The position numbers and the translations under genes are program-made. This document shows positions 1-6,831 of a stretch of 8,665 nt of DNA, piece by piece. The DNA is from Stenotrophomonas sp. (GTDB taxonomy: Bacteria > Pseudomonadota > Gammaproteobacteria > Xanthomonadales > Xanthomonadaceae): the NCBI GenBank assembly GCA_003248565.1, contig QFOV01000137.1, positions 1 to 8,665 of the forward strand, given 5' to 3'. How positions within the stretch are numbered: position 1 is the stretch's first letter; each line of letters opens with the position of its first letter. Under the pieces are notes generated by a model, which saw nothing but the letters and a program-made list of their open reading frames with translations, searched no databases and was not told the origin of the DNA.

Positions 1-277
1 TGCCGAGATCACCGGTTTCGCGCAGGCCCAGGCCTGGTTGATGGAAGAGGCCAAGAAGGGACGCCAGATCCAGCGCTTCAAGGGCCTGGGTGAAATGAAT
101 CCCGAGCAGCTGTGGGACACCACGGTGAATCCGGATACGCGCCGTCTATTGCAGGTCCGCATCGAAGACGCTGTTGAAGCCGATCAGATCTTCAGCACCT
201 TGATGGGCGATGTGGTGGAACCGCGTCGTGATTTCATCGAGAGCAATGCGCTGAAGGTAACCAACCTGGATATCTGA
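1..277 (+). CDS. gyrB: DNA gyrase subunit B, C-terminal fragment (5' end outside window)
   Basis: This is the last 91 residues of the ATP-hydrolysing B subunit of DNA gyrase, which introduces negative supercoils together with GyrA. The first complete codon is at base 2 and the TGA stop is at 275-277. The fragment contains the QRFKGLGEMNPEQLW block characteristic of the end of the GyrB TOPRIM/C-terminal region. It closes with the typical RRDFIE...NLDI tail, so the true C-terminus is present and the gene is not truncated on this side. ParE also carries a KGLGEMN block, but the RRDFIESNAL...NLDI ending favours GyrB. The 5' part lies outside the window. A hairpin terminator follows 18 bases after the stop. 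In this bacterial group gyrB usually ends the dnaA-dnaN-recF-gyrB block (family knowledge), which places the window near the dnaA locus. Confidence 0.97.
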   Translation, partial: AEITGFAQAQAWLMEEAKKGRQIQRFKGLGEMNPEQLWDTTVNPDTRRLLQVRIEDAVEADQIFSTLMGDVVEPRRDFIESNALKVTNLDI

Positions 278-295
278 TCCAGCGCAACCGTCAGT

Positions 296-323
296 GTGGG
301 CGCCGGCAACGGCGCCCACTTTC
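296..323 (+). terminator. Hairpin terminator of gyrB
   Basis: A perfect 9-bp inverted repeat, GTGGGCGCC (296-304) and GGCGCCCAC (311-319), encloses a 6-base loop and is followed by TTT then C. The stem is very stable, but the T tract is only three long. Termination may therefore be partial, allowing read-through into the downstream protease gene. Confidence 0.7.
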
Positions 324-347
324 CATCGAGCCACTGCCAGGTCCGCG

Positions 348-1181
348 ATGTCCACTCTTCCCGACGTACCGCTCTCCTCGTCTTCCCCTGCCCTCTCCAA
401 ACCTGGTTCGCCGCTGCTGGGCTTTGCCCTGGATCTGTTGATAGGCATTGCCACGCTGTTGTTCCTGAGTGTGCTGGGCGGTCTGGTGTGGGCGTTGTGG
501 CGTGGCGTCGAAGTTGGCATGCAGGCTGCGCGCGATGGTGCGGCGCCGGCAGCAGCAGAGCTGGCAACCGCTTTGGGCACGCCCGGTGCCTTGCCGCAGA
601 TGCTGATTGCACTGGTATCCACCGGTGGTGCGGCATTGCTGCTTTACTTCCTGCGCCGTCGCGCTACTCCGGCTGAGCGCGCGCAATCGCATCAGGCCAT
701 GCGCCGTGCATCGACCTGGGGTTGGATCGCAGTTGTCGCTACCGGTGTTTTTCTCGGCAGCAGCGGGATTGGCTGGATCGCCAAGCAGATGGGCGTGGAG
801 CCGGTGCCAACCAACCTGTTGCTGATGCAGCAGGCGTGGGCGCAATACCCACTGTTCCTGATCGTCTTCGCGGTGGTGTTGGCGCCGGCTTACGAAGAAT
901 TACTGTTCCGTCGCGTGTTGTTCGGACGCCTGTGGGCCGCCAACCGTCCCCTGTTGGGCATCGTGCTCAGCAGCTTGGCATTTGCCCTGGTGCACGAGAT
1001 CCCCGGCACCAGCCCCAACAGCTTTCCGGCGATGCTGCAGCTGTGGTTGATATACGGCGGCATGGGCGCTGCGTTTGCATGGGTTTATCGCAGGACAGGA
1101 ACGCTGTGGGCGGCGGTAATCGCCCATGCGCTGAACAACGCGGTCGCCTTGGCGGCGATGGTGCTGTTCGGCACGCAATAA
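348..1181 (+). CDS. CPBP family intramembrane metalloprotease (Abi/CAAX-protease-like)
   Basis: A polytopic membrane protein of 277 residues belonging to the CPBP (CAAX protease/bacteriocin-processing, 'Abi') family of intramembrane glutamic-type proteases. The three family motifs are present in order. EELLFR at residues 183-188 supplies the catalytic glutamates and arginine, FALVH at 212-216 fits FxxxH, and HALNN at 260-264 fits HxxxN. Several hydrophobic segments surround them, including one near residues 25-47 and others between about 120 and 275. I chose the ATG at 348. An in-frame GTG at 294 would put the gyrB terminator hairpin inside the coding region and add a low-complexity leader. 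The Shine-Dalgarno match before 348 is weak. Known bacterial members act in prenyl-protein-like processing, bacteriocin self-immunity or envelope regulation. The substrate here is unknown. It lies between gyrB and an M48 protease gene on the same strand, 70 bases before the latter. Confidence 0.88.
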   Translation: MSTLPDVPLSSSSPALSKPGSPLLGFALDLLIGIATLLFLSVLGGLVWALWRGVEVGMQAARDGAAPAAAELATALGTPGALPQMLIALVSTGGAALLLYFLRRRATPAERAQSHQAMRRASTWGWIAVVATGVFLGSSGIGWIAKQMGVEPVPTNLLLMQQAWAQYPLFLIVFAVVLAPAYEELLFRRVLFGRLWAANRPLLGIVLSSLAFALVHEIPGTSPNSFPAMLQLWLIYGGMGAAFAWVYRRTGTLWAAVIAHALNNAVALAAMVLFGTQ

Positions 1182-1251
1182 AGCCGCCAGCGGTTGACGA
1201 AAAATTAAGCAAGACACTCGCACACTGCAGACGTGAACGAGGGGATCCCGG

Positions 1252-2058
1252 ATGAAAGCTGTCGGACTAGCCGTAGTTGCCGCGCTGTTGCTCAGCGCAT
1301 GCGCCACCACCACCTCGCCTACGGGGCGACGCCAGGTCATAGGTGGCATTTCGCAGCAGCAGTTGGATCAGCTCGGCGCGCAGGCCTTTGCAGAAACCAA
1401 GGCCAAGCAGACTCTCAACCGTGATGCCAAACAGAACGCCTACGTGCAATGCGTGGTCAATGCCCTGGTGGCGCAGTTGCCGCAGCAATACCATGGCGTA
1501 CGGTGGGAAACCGCTGTATTCGTCGACAAGGAACCCAACGCCTTTGCCCTGCCTGGCGGCAAGGTTGGGGTGAATACCGGCATCTTCACCGTGGCAAAGA
1601 ACCAGGATCAGCTGGCGGCGGTGATCGGCCATGAAATCGGCCATGTGATCTCGCGTCATCACGAAGAGCGGCTTACGCGACAGCAGGGTACGCAGATGGG
1701 TTTGGGCATCCTCGGCGCGCTGGCTGGCGCGGCCTACGGGGATACCGCCGCCAGCGCCGTCAACCAGTTCGGAGGCATGGGCGCACAAGGCCTGATCCTG
1801 CTGCCCGGTTCGCGAACTCAGGAAAGTGAGGCTGATGTGGTGGGGCAACGTCTGATGGCACAGGCCGGGTTTGACCCCTCACAAGCTGTGAATCTATGGC
1901 AGAACATGATGGCAGCCAGCGGAAATCGCTCCCCGCAGTGGCTTTCCACCCATCCAGACCCGGCCAACCGTATCCGTGAGTTGCAACGTGACACACCTGC
2001 GTTGGAGCCTGTATTTCAGCAGGCTAGGCGTTCCGGTGTAGTCCCGCGCTGTGGTTAG
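1252..2058 (+). CDS. M48 family zinc metalloprotease, lipoprotein (LoiP/YcaL/Oma1-like)
   Basis: A 268-residue gluzincin protease predicted to be anchored in the outer membrane. The N-terminus is a lipoprotein signal: a positive start, a hydrophobic core, and the lipobox LSAC with the lipidated cysteine at residue 17. Residue +2 is Ala rather than Asp, so outer-membrane sorting is expected. The zinc site is HEIGH at 127-131, with the third ligand expected from the ESEAD motif at 191-195 (E191 by analogy with HtpX). The tail has the family STHPDPANRIREL block. E. coli LoiP and YcaL, similar in size, degrade misassembled outer-membrane proteins, so a quality-control role is likely (inference). 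The start is supported by AGGGG about 8 bases upstream. A TTGACG hexamer at 1194-1199 beside an A/T run could be part of a promoter, but no convincing -10 is spaced correctly. Confidence 0.93.
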   Translation: MKAVGLAVVAALLLSACATTTSPTGRRQVIGGISQQQLDQLGAQAFAETKAKQTLNRDAKQNAYVQCVVNALVAQLPQQYHGVRWETAVFVDKEPNAFALPGGKVGVNTGIFTVAKNQDQLAAVIGHEIGHVISRHHEERLTRQQGTQMGLGILGALAGAAYGDTAASAVNQFGGMGAQGLILLPGSRTQESEADVVGQRLMAQAGFDPSQAVNLWQNMMAASGNRSPQWLSTHPDPANRIRELQRDTPALEPVFQQARRSGVVPRCG

Positions 2059-2083
2059 TTGTAGGAAAATGCTGCAGTACACC

Positions 2084-2118
2084 ATCAGAAGTGATTTCTC
2101 CGTCAAATAATTTCTGAT
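2084..2118. repeat. Short inverted repeat in the gap before the TPR gene
   Basis: ATCAGAA (2084-2090) and TTCTGAT (2112-2118) are perfect 7-bp inverted arms separated by 21 A/T-rich bases. They lie in the 131-base gap between the M48 protease gene and the TPR gene. There is no T tract, so it is more likely an operator-like or RNA-folding element than a terminator, and it may be chance. No clear sigma70 promoter could be assigned in this gap. Confidence 0.35.
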
Positions 2119-2189
2119 ACGTTTGCGTGCTCGGTCCCGTTCCGACAGTTTGAATTTCTACCGCCCCGGCGGCCCCTTCGAGGTGAAAC

Positions 2190-3374
2190 ATGATCTTCCG
2201 CAGCCAAAAGCACGCCGTGCTCTCCATCCTCATCGCCACTGCATTGGGCGGTGTTGTCGTCGCTGACGCTGCGGCGCAGTCGCGCTCGTCCGAGCGTCGG
2301 GGCAGCAAGGACAGCGCCAAGGCTGAAGTACTGTTCCCGGAAGCCACCCGCGTGGAGCCGAAGGGCAAGGCCTCTTCGAAGATGGGCAGCAAGCTCAACA
2401 AGCTGTTCGCTGCCTACAACAAGCAGGAATTCGCGGAGACCCGCACCCTCGCCGATGAGATCATCGCGTCGTCGGATGCCAACGATTACGACAAGGCCGT
2501 TGCCAACCAGCTGGCGTCGCAGGGTGCTTACAACCTTGATGACAACGCCGCTGCCAAGCAGTACCTGCAGCAGGCCATCGCGCTGAACCAGCTGGACAAC
2601 AACGGCCACTACCAGGCGATGTTGATGCTGGCCCAGCTGCAGTTGCAGGATGACCAGCTGGTGGAAGGCCTGGCCAACCTGGACAAATACTTCGCCGAGT
2701 CGAAGTCGAACAAGCCCGAAGAACTGATCATCAAGGGCCAGGCGCTGTACCAGAGCGAAAAGTATGCCGAGGCTATTCCGGTGCTGAAGGCGGCCATCGC
2801 TGCCACGCCCGAGCCGAAGGACAACTGGAACCAGCTGCTGATGGCGGCCTACTCCGAAGCCGGCCAGACCGGTGAGGCAGTAAAGGAAGCAGAGGCGCTG
2901 GCGGCCAAGAACCCGGCCGACAAGAAGGCCCAGCTCAACCTGGCCAGCATGTACATGCAGGCCGATCAGATGGAACAGGCTGCCGCAGTGATGGACAAGC
3001 TGCGCGCGGCCGGACAGCTCACGGAAGAGCGCGAGTACAAGCAGCTGTACTCGATCTACGCCAACACCGACAACAAGGAACGGGACGTCATTGCGGTGAT
3101 CAACGAGGGTATCTCCAAGGGCATCCTCAAGCCGGATTACCAGACCTACCTGGCCCTGGCGCAGTCGTACTACTACACCGAGCAGGTGCCGCAGGCGATC
3201 GACGCCTGGAAGAACGCGGCCCCGCTGTCCAAGGACGGTGAAACCTACCTGAACCTGGCCAAGGTCCTGCACTCGGAAGGGCGCATTCCGGAAGCCAAGC
3301 AGGCAGCGCGTGATGCATTGGCCAAGGGTGTCAAAAACCCGGCAGATGCAAACAAAATCATCAACCTGAAGTAA
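2190..3374 (+). CDS. Secreted tetratricopeptide-repeat protein beside tonB
   Basis: A 394-residue protein with an apparent Sec signal peptide: basic residues at 4-8, a hydrophobic core at about 9-25, and an AAA|Q cleavage site near residue 29. The mature protein should therefore be periplasmic. The rest is almost entirely helical and carries TPR-like helix pairs, clearest around residues 180-270, where ALYQSEKYAEAIPVLKAAI is a typical TPR unit with small residues at the packing positions. Further TPR-like helices run to the C-terminus (for example YLNLAKVLHSEGRIPEAKQA). No enzymatic motif is visible, so a scaffold or binding role is likely. GAGGTG lies 5-6 bases before the ATG. The gene sits 146 bases upstream of tonB on the same strand. 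TPR proteins are known in Vibrio/Shewanella TonB2-type clusters, so an accessory role in TonB-dependent uptake is plausible but is inferred from position. Confidence 0.85.
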   Translation: MIFRSQKHAVLSILIATALGGVVVADAAAQSRSSERRGSKDSAKAEVLFPEATRVEPKGKASSKMGSKLNKLFAAYNKQEFAETRTLADEIIASSDANDYDKAVANQLASQGAYNLDDNAAAKQYLQQAIALNQLDNNGHYQAMLMLAQLQLQDDQLVEGLANLDKYFAESKSNKPEELIIKGQALYQSEKYAEAIPVLKAAIAATPEPKDNWNQLLMAAYSEAGQTGEAVKEAEALAAKNPADKKAQLNLASMYMQADQMEQAAAVMDKLRAAGQLTEEREYKQLYSIYANTDNKERDVIAVINEGISKGILKPDYQTYLALAQSYYYTEQVPQAIDAWKNAAPLSKDGETYLNLAKVLHSEGRIPEAKQAARDALAKGVKNPADANKIINLK

Positions 3375-3386
3375 GCAGGAATAACG

Positions 3387-3423
3387 CCTGAACGGCTGCA
3401 ATTTAGATGCGCAGCTGGTCAGG
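3387..3423. other. Imperfect stem-loop after the TPR gene
   Basis: Thirteen-base arms (3387-3399 and 3411-3423) pair as CCTGA/TCAGG, one A-G mismatch, then CGGCTGC with GCAGCTG including one G-U pair. The loop is 11 A/T-rich bases (3400-3410). It begins 12 bases after the TPR stop but has no following T run. It could be a weak terminator, a 3'-end processing or stabilising hairpin, or a site overlapping the tonB promoter. Confidence 0.5.
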
Positions 3424-3520
3424 ATTGGTATAAGCTTGGAGGTTCCTGCGGTGTCATGCACCGCTGAATCAGGGGTGGCTTCACACCACCACCCCGACCC
3501 CACTAAAGAGTTCTTGGCGC
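3424..3520 (+). promoter_or_regulatory. Probable tonB promoter and structured leader
   Basis: TATAAG at 3429-3434 is a possible -10 element; no good -35 is visible at 16-18 bp spacing. Downstream, the untranslated stretch holds two consecutive hairpins. GCGGTG/CACCGC (3448-3453 and 3459-3464) has a 5-base loop, and GGGGTGG/CCACCCC (3472-3478 and 3489-3495) has a 10-base loop. An AAAGAG purine stretch at 3505-3510 precedes the tonB ATG by 10 bases. The hairpins suggest a folded 5' leader. I see no Fur-box-like GATAAT repeat in this gap. Confidence 0.35.
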
Positions 3521-4192
<672 letters not shown>

Positions 4193-4199
4193 TCCAGGG

Positions 4200-4218
4200 G
4201 GCGGCTTTGATAGCCGCC
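4200..4218. other. Stem-loop between tonB and exbB
   Basis: GGCGGCT (4200-4206) and AGCCGCC (4212-4218) form a perfect 7-bp stem with a TTGAT loop, 8 bases after the tonB stop. There is no T tract, so it is unlikely to stop transcription fully. It could stabilise the upstream tonB message or mark an RNA-processing point that sets TonB:ExbB ratios (inference). Confidence 0.55.
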
Positions 4219-4278
4219 ACCAGGTCAGGTCAACATTAGCTACACCCTTTAACACCACACACAACAAAGGTAAGCGTC

Positions 4279-5022
4279 ATGCTGCAGGAAATTTTCATCG
4301 CCGCTGCTGCCGGGGGCAACGCAAACAACGCTCTCTCGCAGATGGGCTTCGAGCATCTGATCCACGAAATGACCACCAAGCCGGGCGACTTCGCCGTCTC
4401 CTGGGTTGTTCTGTTGACCCTGGTGATCATGTCGGCCATGTCCTGGTACTGGACCGTCATCAACATCTTCCGCACCGCTCGCCTGAAGTCGGCTGCTGAT
4501 CGCGTGCCGTCGCAGTTCTGGGATGCCCCGAACGCACAGGACGCCATCCGCGCCATGGAAGAGCAGCCGGCTTCGGAGCCGTTCTCCAAGATCGCTCTGG
4601 ACGCAGCCCAGGCTGCTGCCCACCACCAGCAGGCTGGTGCTTCGGAAACCCTGAGCCGTTCGGAATTCGTTGACCGCGCCCTGCGTCAGGCCGTGACCCG
4701 CGAATCCAACAAGCTGCAGGGCGGCATGATCCTGCTGGCCACCGTCGGTGCAACCGCTCCGTTCGTGGGTCTGCTGGGTACCGTGTGGGGCATCTACGGC
4801 GCGCTGATCAAGATCGGTGCAACCGGTTCGGCCTCGATCGACGCCGTTGCCGGCCCGGTGGGTGAAGCACTGATCATGACCGCGATCGGTCTGTTCGTGG
4901 CTATCCCGGCCGTGTTCGCCTTCAACTTCTTCAGCAAGATCAACAGCGCGACTGTCAGCAAGTTCGACACCTTCGCTCACGATCTGCACGACTTCTTCGC
5001 CACCGGTTCGCGCGTTCGCTAA
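4279..5022 (+). CDS. exbB: TonB-system proton channel protein ExbB (MotA/TolQ/ExbB family)
   Basis: ExbB forms the pentameric inner-membrane ring that, with ExbD, uses the proton motive force to energise TonB. The protein has 247 residues, close to E. coli ExbB, and three transmembrane helices: about 39-60, 150-176 and 195-217. A large cytoplasmic region lies between the first two. The second helix carries the family block ATVGATAPFVGLLGTVWGI (T159 probably corresponds to E. coli T148). The third carries GPVGEALIMTAIGL, where E196 and T201 match the functionally important E. coli E176 and T181 (numbering recalled). TolQ is the main alternative, but the tonB-exbB-exbD context decides for ExbB. 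AAAGG sits 8 bases before the ATG. It is 86 bases after tonB and 47 bases before exbD1, with no terminator between, so cotranscription is likely. Confidence 0.95.
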   Translation: MLQEIFIAAAAGGNANNALSQMGFEHLIHEMTTKPGDFAVSWVVLLTLVIMSAMSWYWTVINIFRTARLKSAADRVPSQFWDAPNAQDAIRAMEEQPASEPFSKIALDAAQAAAHHQQAGASETLSRSEFVDRALRQAVTRESNKLQGGMILLATVGATAPFVGLLGTVWGIYGALIKIGATGSASIDAVAGPVGEALIMTAIGLFVAIPAVFAFNFFSKINSATVSKFDTFAHDLHDFFATGSRVR

Positions 5023-5069
5023 TCCGGTACGTCGAGTAAGTCTTCGCAACGATATAGACGGAGCCCGTT

Positions 5070-5165
5070 ATGGCTTTCAGTAGTGGTAACAGCAGCGGCC
5101 CAATGGCCGACATCAACGTCACTCCCCTCGTGGACGTGATGCTGGTGCTGCTGATCATCTTCATC
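5070..5165 (+). repeat. Duplicated exbD 5' segment, copy 1
   Basis: Codons 1-32 of exbD1 match the same codons of exbD2 (5499-5594) at 88 of 96 bases by hand alignment. Codons 10-32 differ at only two bases, both synonymous. Identity falls away sharply after codon 34. Confidence 0.9.
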
Positions 5166-5495
5166 ATCACGGCTCCCCTGATGTCCCACAAGGTCAAGGT
5201 GGAGTTGCCGGAAGCCAACCTGATCCAGAACCCGGAAGATGCGCCTGATCGCAAGAATCCGATTACGGTGGCGGTCAAGGAAGACGGCAAGCTCTACTGG
5301 AACGACGAAGAGGTCTCCAAGGAGACCTTGGAGTCGCGTTTCGCGACTGCTGCCCAGCAGACGCCGCAGCCGCCGCTGAATCTGCGTGGTGACAAGACCA
5401 CCAAGATGAAGGTGATCAACGAGGTCACCAAGATCGCGCAGGGCCAGGGCATGCTGGACGTCGGTTTCGTTGCCACCAAAGAAAAGGGGCAATAA
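5070..5495 (+). CDS. exbD1: TonB-system protein ExbD, first copy
   Basis: A 141-residue ExbD/TolR-family protein: a short cytoplasmic N-terminus, one transmembrane helix (about 20-38) and a periplasmic domain. Asp22 in the PLVDVMLVLL segment corresponds to the proton-carrying D25 of E. coli ExbD. The periplasmic part keeps the family pattern, with ITVAVKEDGKLYWNDEEV in the middle and a closing DVGFV strand. GGAG lies 6 bases before the ATG. Only 3 bases separate it from exbD2. The 5' third is nearly identical in DNA to that of exbD2, while the periplasmic parts differ strongly. In X. campestris the first exbD is reported as needed for ferric iron uptake (recalled), and I assign that role here by gene order. 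Confidence 0.94.
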   Translation: MAFSSGNSSGPMADINVTPLVDVMLVLLIIFIITAPLMSHKVKVELPEANLIQNPEDAPDRKNPITVAVKEDGKLYWNDEEVSKETLESRFATAAQQTPQPPLNLRGDKTTKMKVINEVTKIAQGQGMLDVGFVATKEKGQ

Positions 5496-5498
5496 GCC

Positions 5499-5594
5499 AT
5501 GGCATTCAGTAGTGGTGGAAACAGGGGCCCAATGGCCGACATCAACGTCACGCCCCTCGTGGACGTGATGCTGGTTCTGCTGATCATCTTCATC
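5499..5594 (+). repeat. Duplicated exbD 5' segment, copy 2
   Basis: Partner of 5070-5165, 429 bp downstream. The shared residues 10-32 (GPMADIN... to ...IIFI) are identical in protein and 67 of 69 in DNA. Confidence 0.9.
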
Positions 5595-5909
5595 GTGACC
5601 GCGCCGATCATGACGTACCCGATCGCCGTGGATCTGCCGCAGCGTGTGATCAACCCGCCGCCGCAGCTGCGTGAGCCGCCGCCGCCGATCGACCTCCGCG
5701 TCGACGCCAGCAACCAGGTTTACTGGAACAACAGTCCGGTGAACGTGGGCGACCTGCAGCAGAAGATGGAAGAAGAAGTACAGAAGGATCCGACCAACCA
5801 GCCGGAACTTCGCATCGAAGCAAGCCCGGATTCGGAGTACGACGTCATGGCCAAGATTTTGGCCCAGGCGAAGAATGCTCAGATGAAGAAGATTGGCTTC
5901 GTGCAGTAA
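5499..5909 (+). CDS. exbD2: TonB-system protein ExbD, second copy
   Basis: A 136-residue ExbD-family paralogue with the same N-terminal helix and the same Asp22. Its periplasmic domain differs: a proline-rich linker (PPPQLREPPPP at about 51-61), then IDLRVDASNQVYWNN and a canonical PELRIEASPDSEYDVMAKIL...IGFV end. Start ATG is 3 bases after the exbD1 stop, with AAAAGGGG 9 bases upstream inside the exbD1 coding end, so translation is probably coupled. It is the last gene before a strong terminator. In X. campestris the corresponding exbD2 is reported as not needed for iron uptake but needed for plant-related responses (recalled). This suggests the two copies give motors with different partners or receptors; that role cannot be read from this sequence. 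Confidence 0.94.
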   Translation: MAFSSGGNRGPMADINVTPLVDVMLVLLIIFIVTAPIMTYPIAVDLPQRVINPPPQLREPPPPIDLRVDASNQVYWNNSPVNVGDLQQKMEEEVQKDPTNQPELRIEASPDSEYDVMAKILAQAKNAQMKKIGFVQ

Positions 5910-5943
5910 GCAATACTGCAACACCAAGTCATGACGCGACTGG

Positions 5944-5975
5944 AAAACGCCCTCCTTGCGGGGGCGTTTTTTTTT
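5944..5975 (+). terminator. Rho-independent terminator of the tonB-exbB-exbD1-exbD2 operon
   Basis: AAAACGCCC (5944-5952) pairs with GGGCGTTTT (5962-5970), extended inward by a T-G and a C-G pair around a 5-base loop. Nine uninterrupted Ts (5967-5975) follow. This is a textbook intrinsic terminator, 34 bases after the exbD2 stop. Confidence 0.96.
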
Positions 5976-6253
5976 GCCATCAAGTCCCGCTCCCGTCCAG
6001 GGAGTAAGAAGGGCGGCTTGCCAACCATTGCCACGCTGTCCGCCGAAGATTCCTGTGCCGATCGGCGGGGCCGTGCTGATGCGGATCAGAACTGATCCAG
6101 TGGCTGACCGACGCATATCGGAACCCAGGAAGAGCAGAAGGGCTGCACCCAGCCGCGCTCTACGCCGCGCGGCCCGGGGATTGTTGCGATCCGGCGCCCC
6201 AACCTCCGCCTCGCTGGAAAAACACCTGGCGACATGCGCGTCGTCGCAGCGAC

Positions 6254-6277
6254 TTACCCACAGTTGCCTGTGGATGG
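6254..6277. promoter_or_regulatory. Pair of degenerate DnaA boxes facing each other
   Basis: TTACCCACA (6254-6262) has one mismatch to the consensus. TGTGGATGG (6269-6277) is an inverted copy with two mismatches. The inner ACCCACA and TGTGGAT also form a short imperfect inverted repeat. Confidence 0.45.
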
Positions 6278-6321
6278 ACGCCTGCAGTGGCGTGGGATTT
6301 GAATGAAGTCCGCAACCAGCC

Positions 6322-6330
6322 TGTGGATTA
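6322..6330 (-). promoter_or_regulatory. DnaA box, one mismatch
   Basis: TGTGGATTA reads TAATCCACA on the minus strand, one base from TTATCCACA. Confidence 0.5.
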
Positions 6331-6400
6331 CTCAGACGTGATCCACGTGAAAACCGATTGCCCACTGATCACGGGGCGACCGCGAATGCTCCTTCGGCAC

Positions 6401-6409
6401 TGTGGATAA
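6401..6409 (-). promoter_or_regulatory. DnaA box, exact consensus
   Basis: TGTGGATAA is the exact complement of TTATCCACA. It is 70 bp from the next box. Confidence 0.85.
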
Positions 6410-6470
6410 ATCGAATGGGAGCGGTCGGTGCGCCGGATGCAACCCCGCCCTGCCCTTCTGTAACGCGCCG

Positions 6471-6479
6471 TGTGGATAA
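6471..6479 (-). promoter_or_regulatory. DnaA box, exact consensus
   Basis: TGTGGATAA, same orientation as the box at 6401. It is the last strong box before the AT-rich segment. Confidence 0.85.
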
Positions 6480-6504
6480 CCATCGCATTCCGCAGATAAC
6501 GCGG

Positions 6505-6525
6505 CCTGCCAGACGATCTGGCGGG
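6505..6525. other. Hairpin within the DnaA-box interval
   Basis: CCTGCCAGA (6505-6513) and TCTGGCGGG (6517-6525) form a 9-bp stem with one T-G pair and a CGA triloop. There is no T run, so it is not a terminator. It may be a DNA cruciform or RNA fold between the left boxes and the AT-rich segment. Confidence 0.5.
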
Positions 6526-6626
6526 TGCGATTCGTGCGTGGGCGACTGCGCAGCGGCCATGCTCAAAACTCGGTAGTTTGGTAGCGAGCCGTTGCCATGC
6601 ACAGTTTGGTGCGCAGTCATGGGCGG

Positions 6627-6683
6627 AAAATTAGCTAGAAAAGACGGAAAATTCTGTCAATTTCGCTAAAAATCCAGAATTTG
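6627..6683. other. AT-rich segment, candidate DNA unwinding element
   Basis: About 40 of 57 bases are A or T (hand count), against a GC-rich background. It includes the repeated nonamer CGGAAAATT starting at 6624 and 6645, 21 bp (two helical turns) apart. It lies almost exactly midway between the DnaA boxes ending at 6479 and starting at 6832. Confidence 0.6.
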
Positions 6684-6692
6684 AGGAGTAGT

Positions 6693-6706
6693 CCAGAGCC
6701 CGTCTG
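6693..6706. repeat. 14-bp direct repeat, copy 1
   Basis: CCAGAGCCCGTCTG, just right of the AT-rich segment, matches 6813-6826 at 13 of 14 bases. Confidence 0.6.
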
Positions 6707-6812
6707 GTGAGCACTGGAGTAGACCCCAGCACGCGCGGCGCTGCTTGGGCCTGATGAAGGTCTGTGCGCGTCGACTTGGATGACCGGCGACAACAGGTCG
6801 CCTGCAGCACTT

Positions 6813-6826
6813 CCAGAGCCGGTCTG
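6813..6826. repeat. 14-bp direct repeat, copy 2
   Basis: CCAGAGCCGGTCTG, 120 bp after copy 1 and 5 bases before the DnaA box at 6832. An inverted 8-bp partial copy (CAGACCGG) occurs at 7030-7037. Confidence 0.6.
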
Positions 6827-6831
6827 TAGCC

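Noticed and set aside
294..347. Upstream GTG start extending the CPBP protease by 18 codons
   Set aside because: The extension would be encoded by the gyrB terminator hairpin, and the ATG at 348 gives a normal N-terminus.
3375..3520. Fur box upstream of tonB
   Set aside because: No GATAAT-type repeat or 19-bp Fur consensus could be found by eye, so iron control is not claimed.
5956..6306. Plus-strand open frame of about 116 codons in the gene-free interval
   Set aside because: It begins inside the terminator tail and is Arg/Pro/Ala-rich. It has no Shine-Dalgarno and runs over degenerate DnaA boxes.
5019..6365. Long minus-strand open frame (448 codons) across exbD1, exbD2 and the terminator
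   Set aside because: It is antisense to two clear ExbD genes and crosses the operon terminator. Its residues show no family motif.
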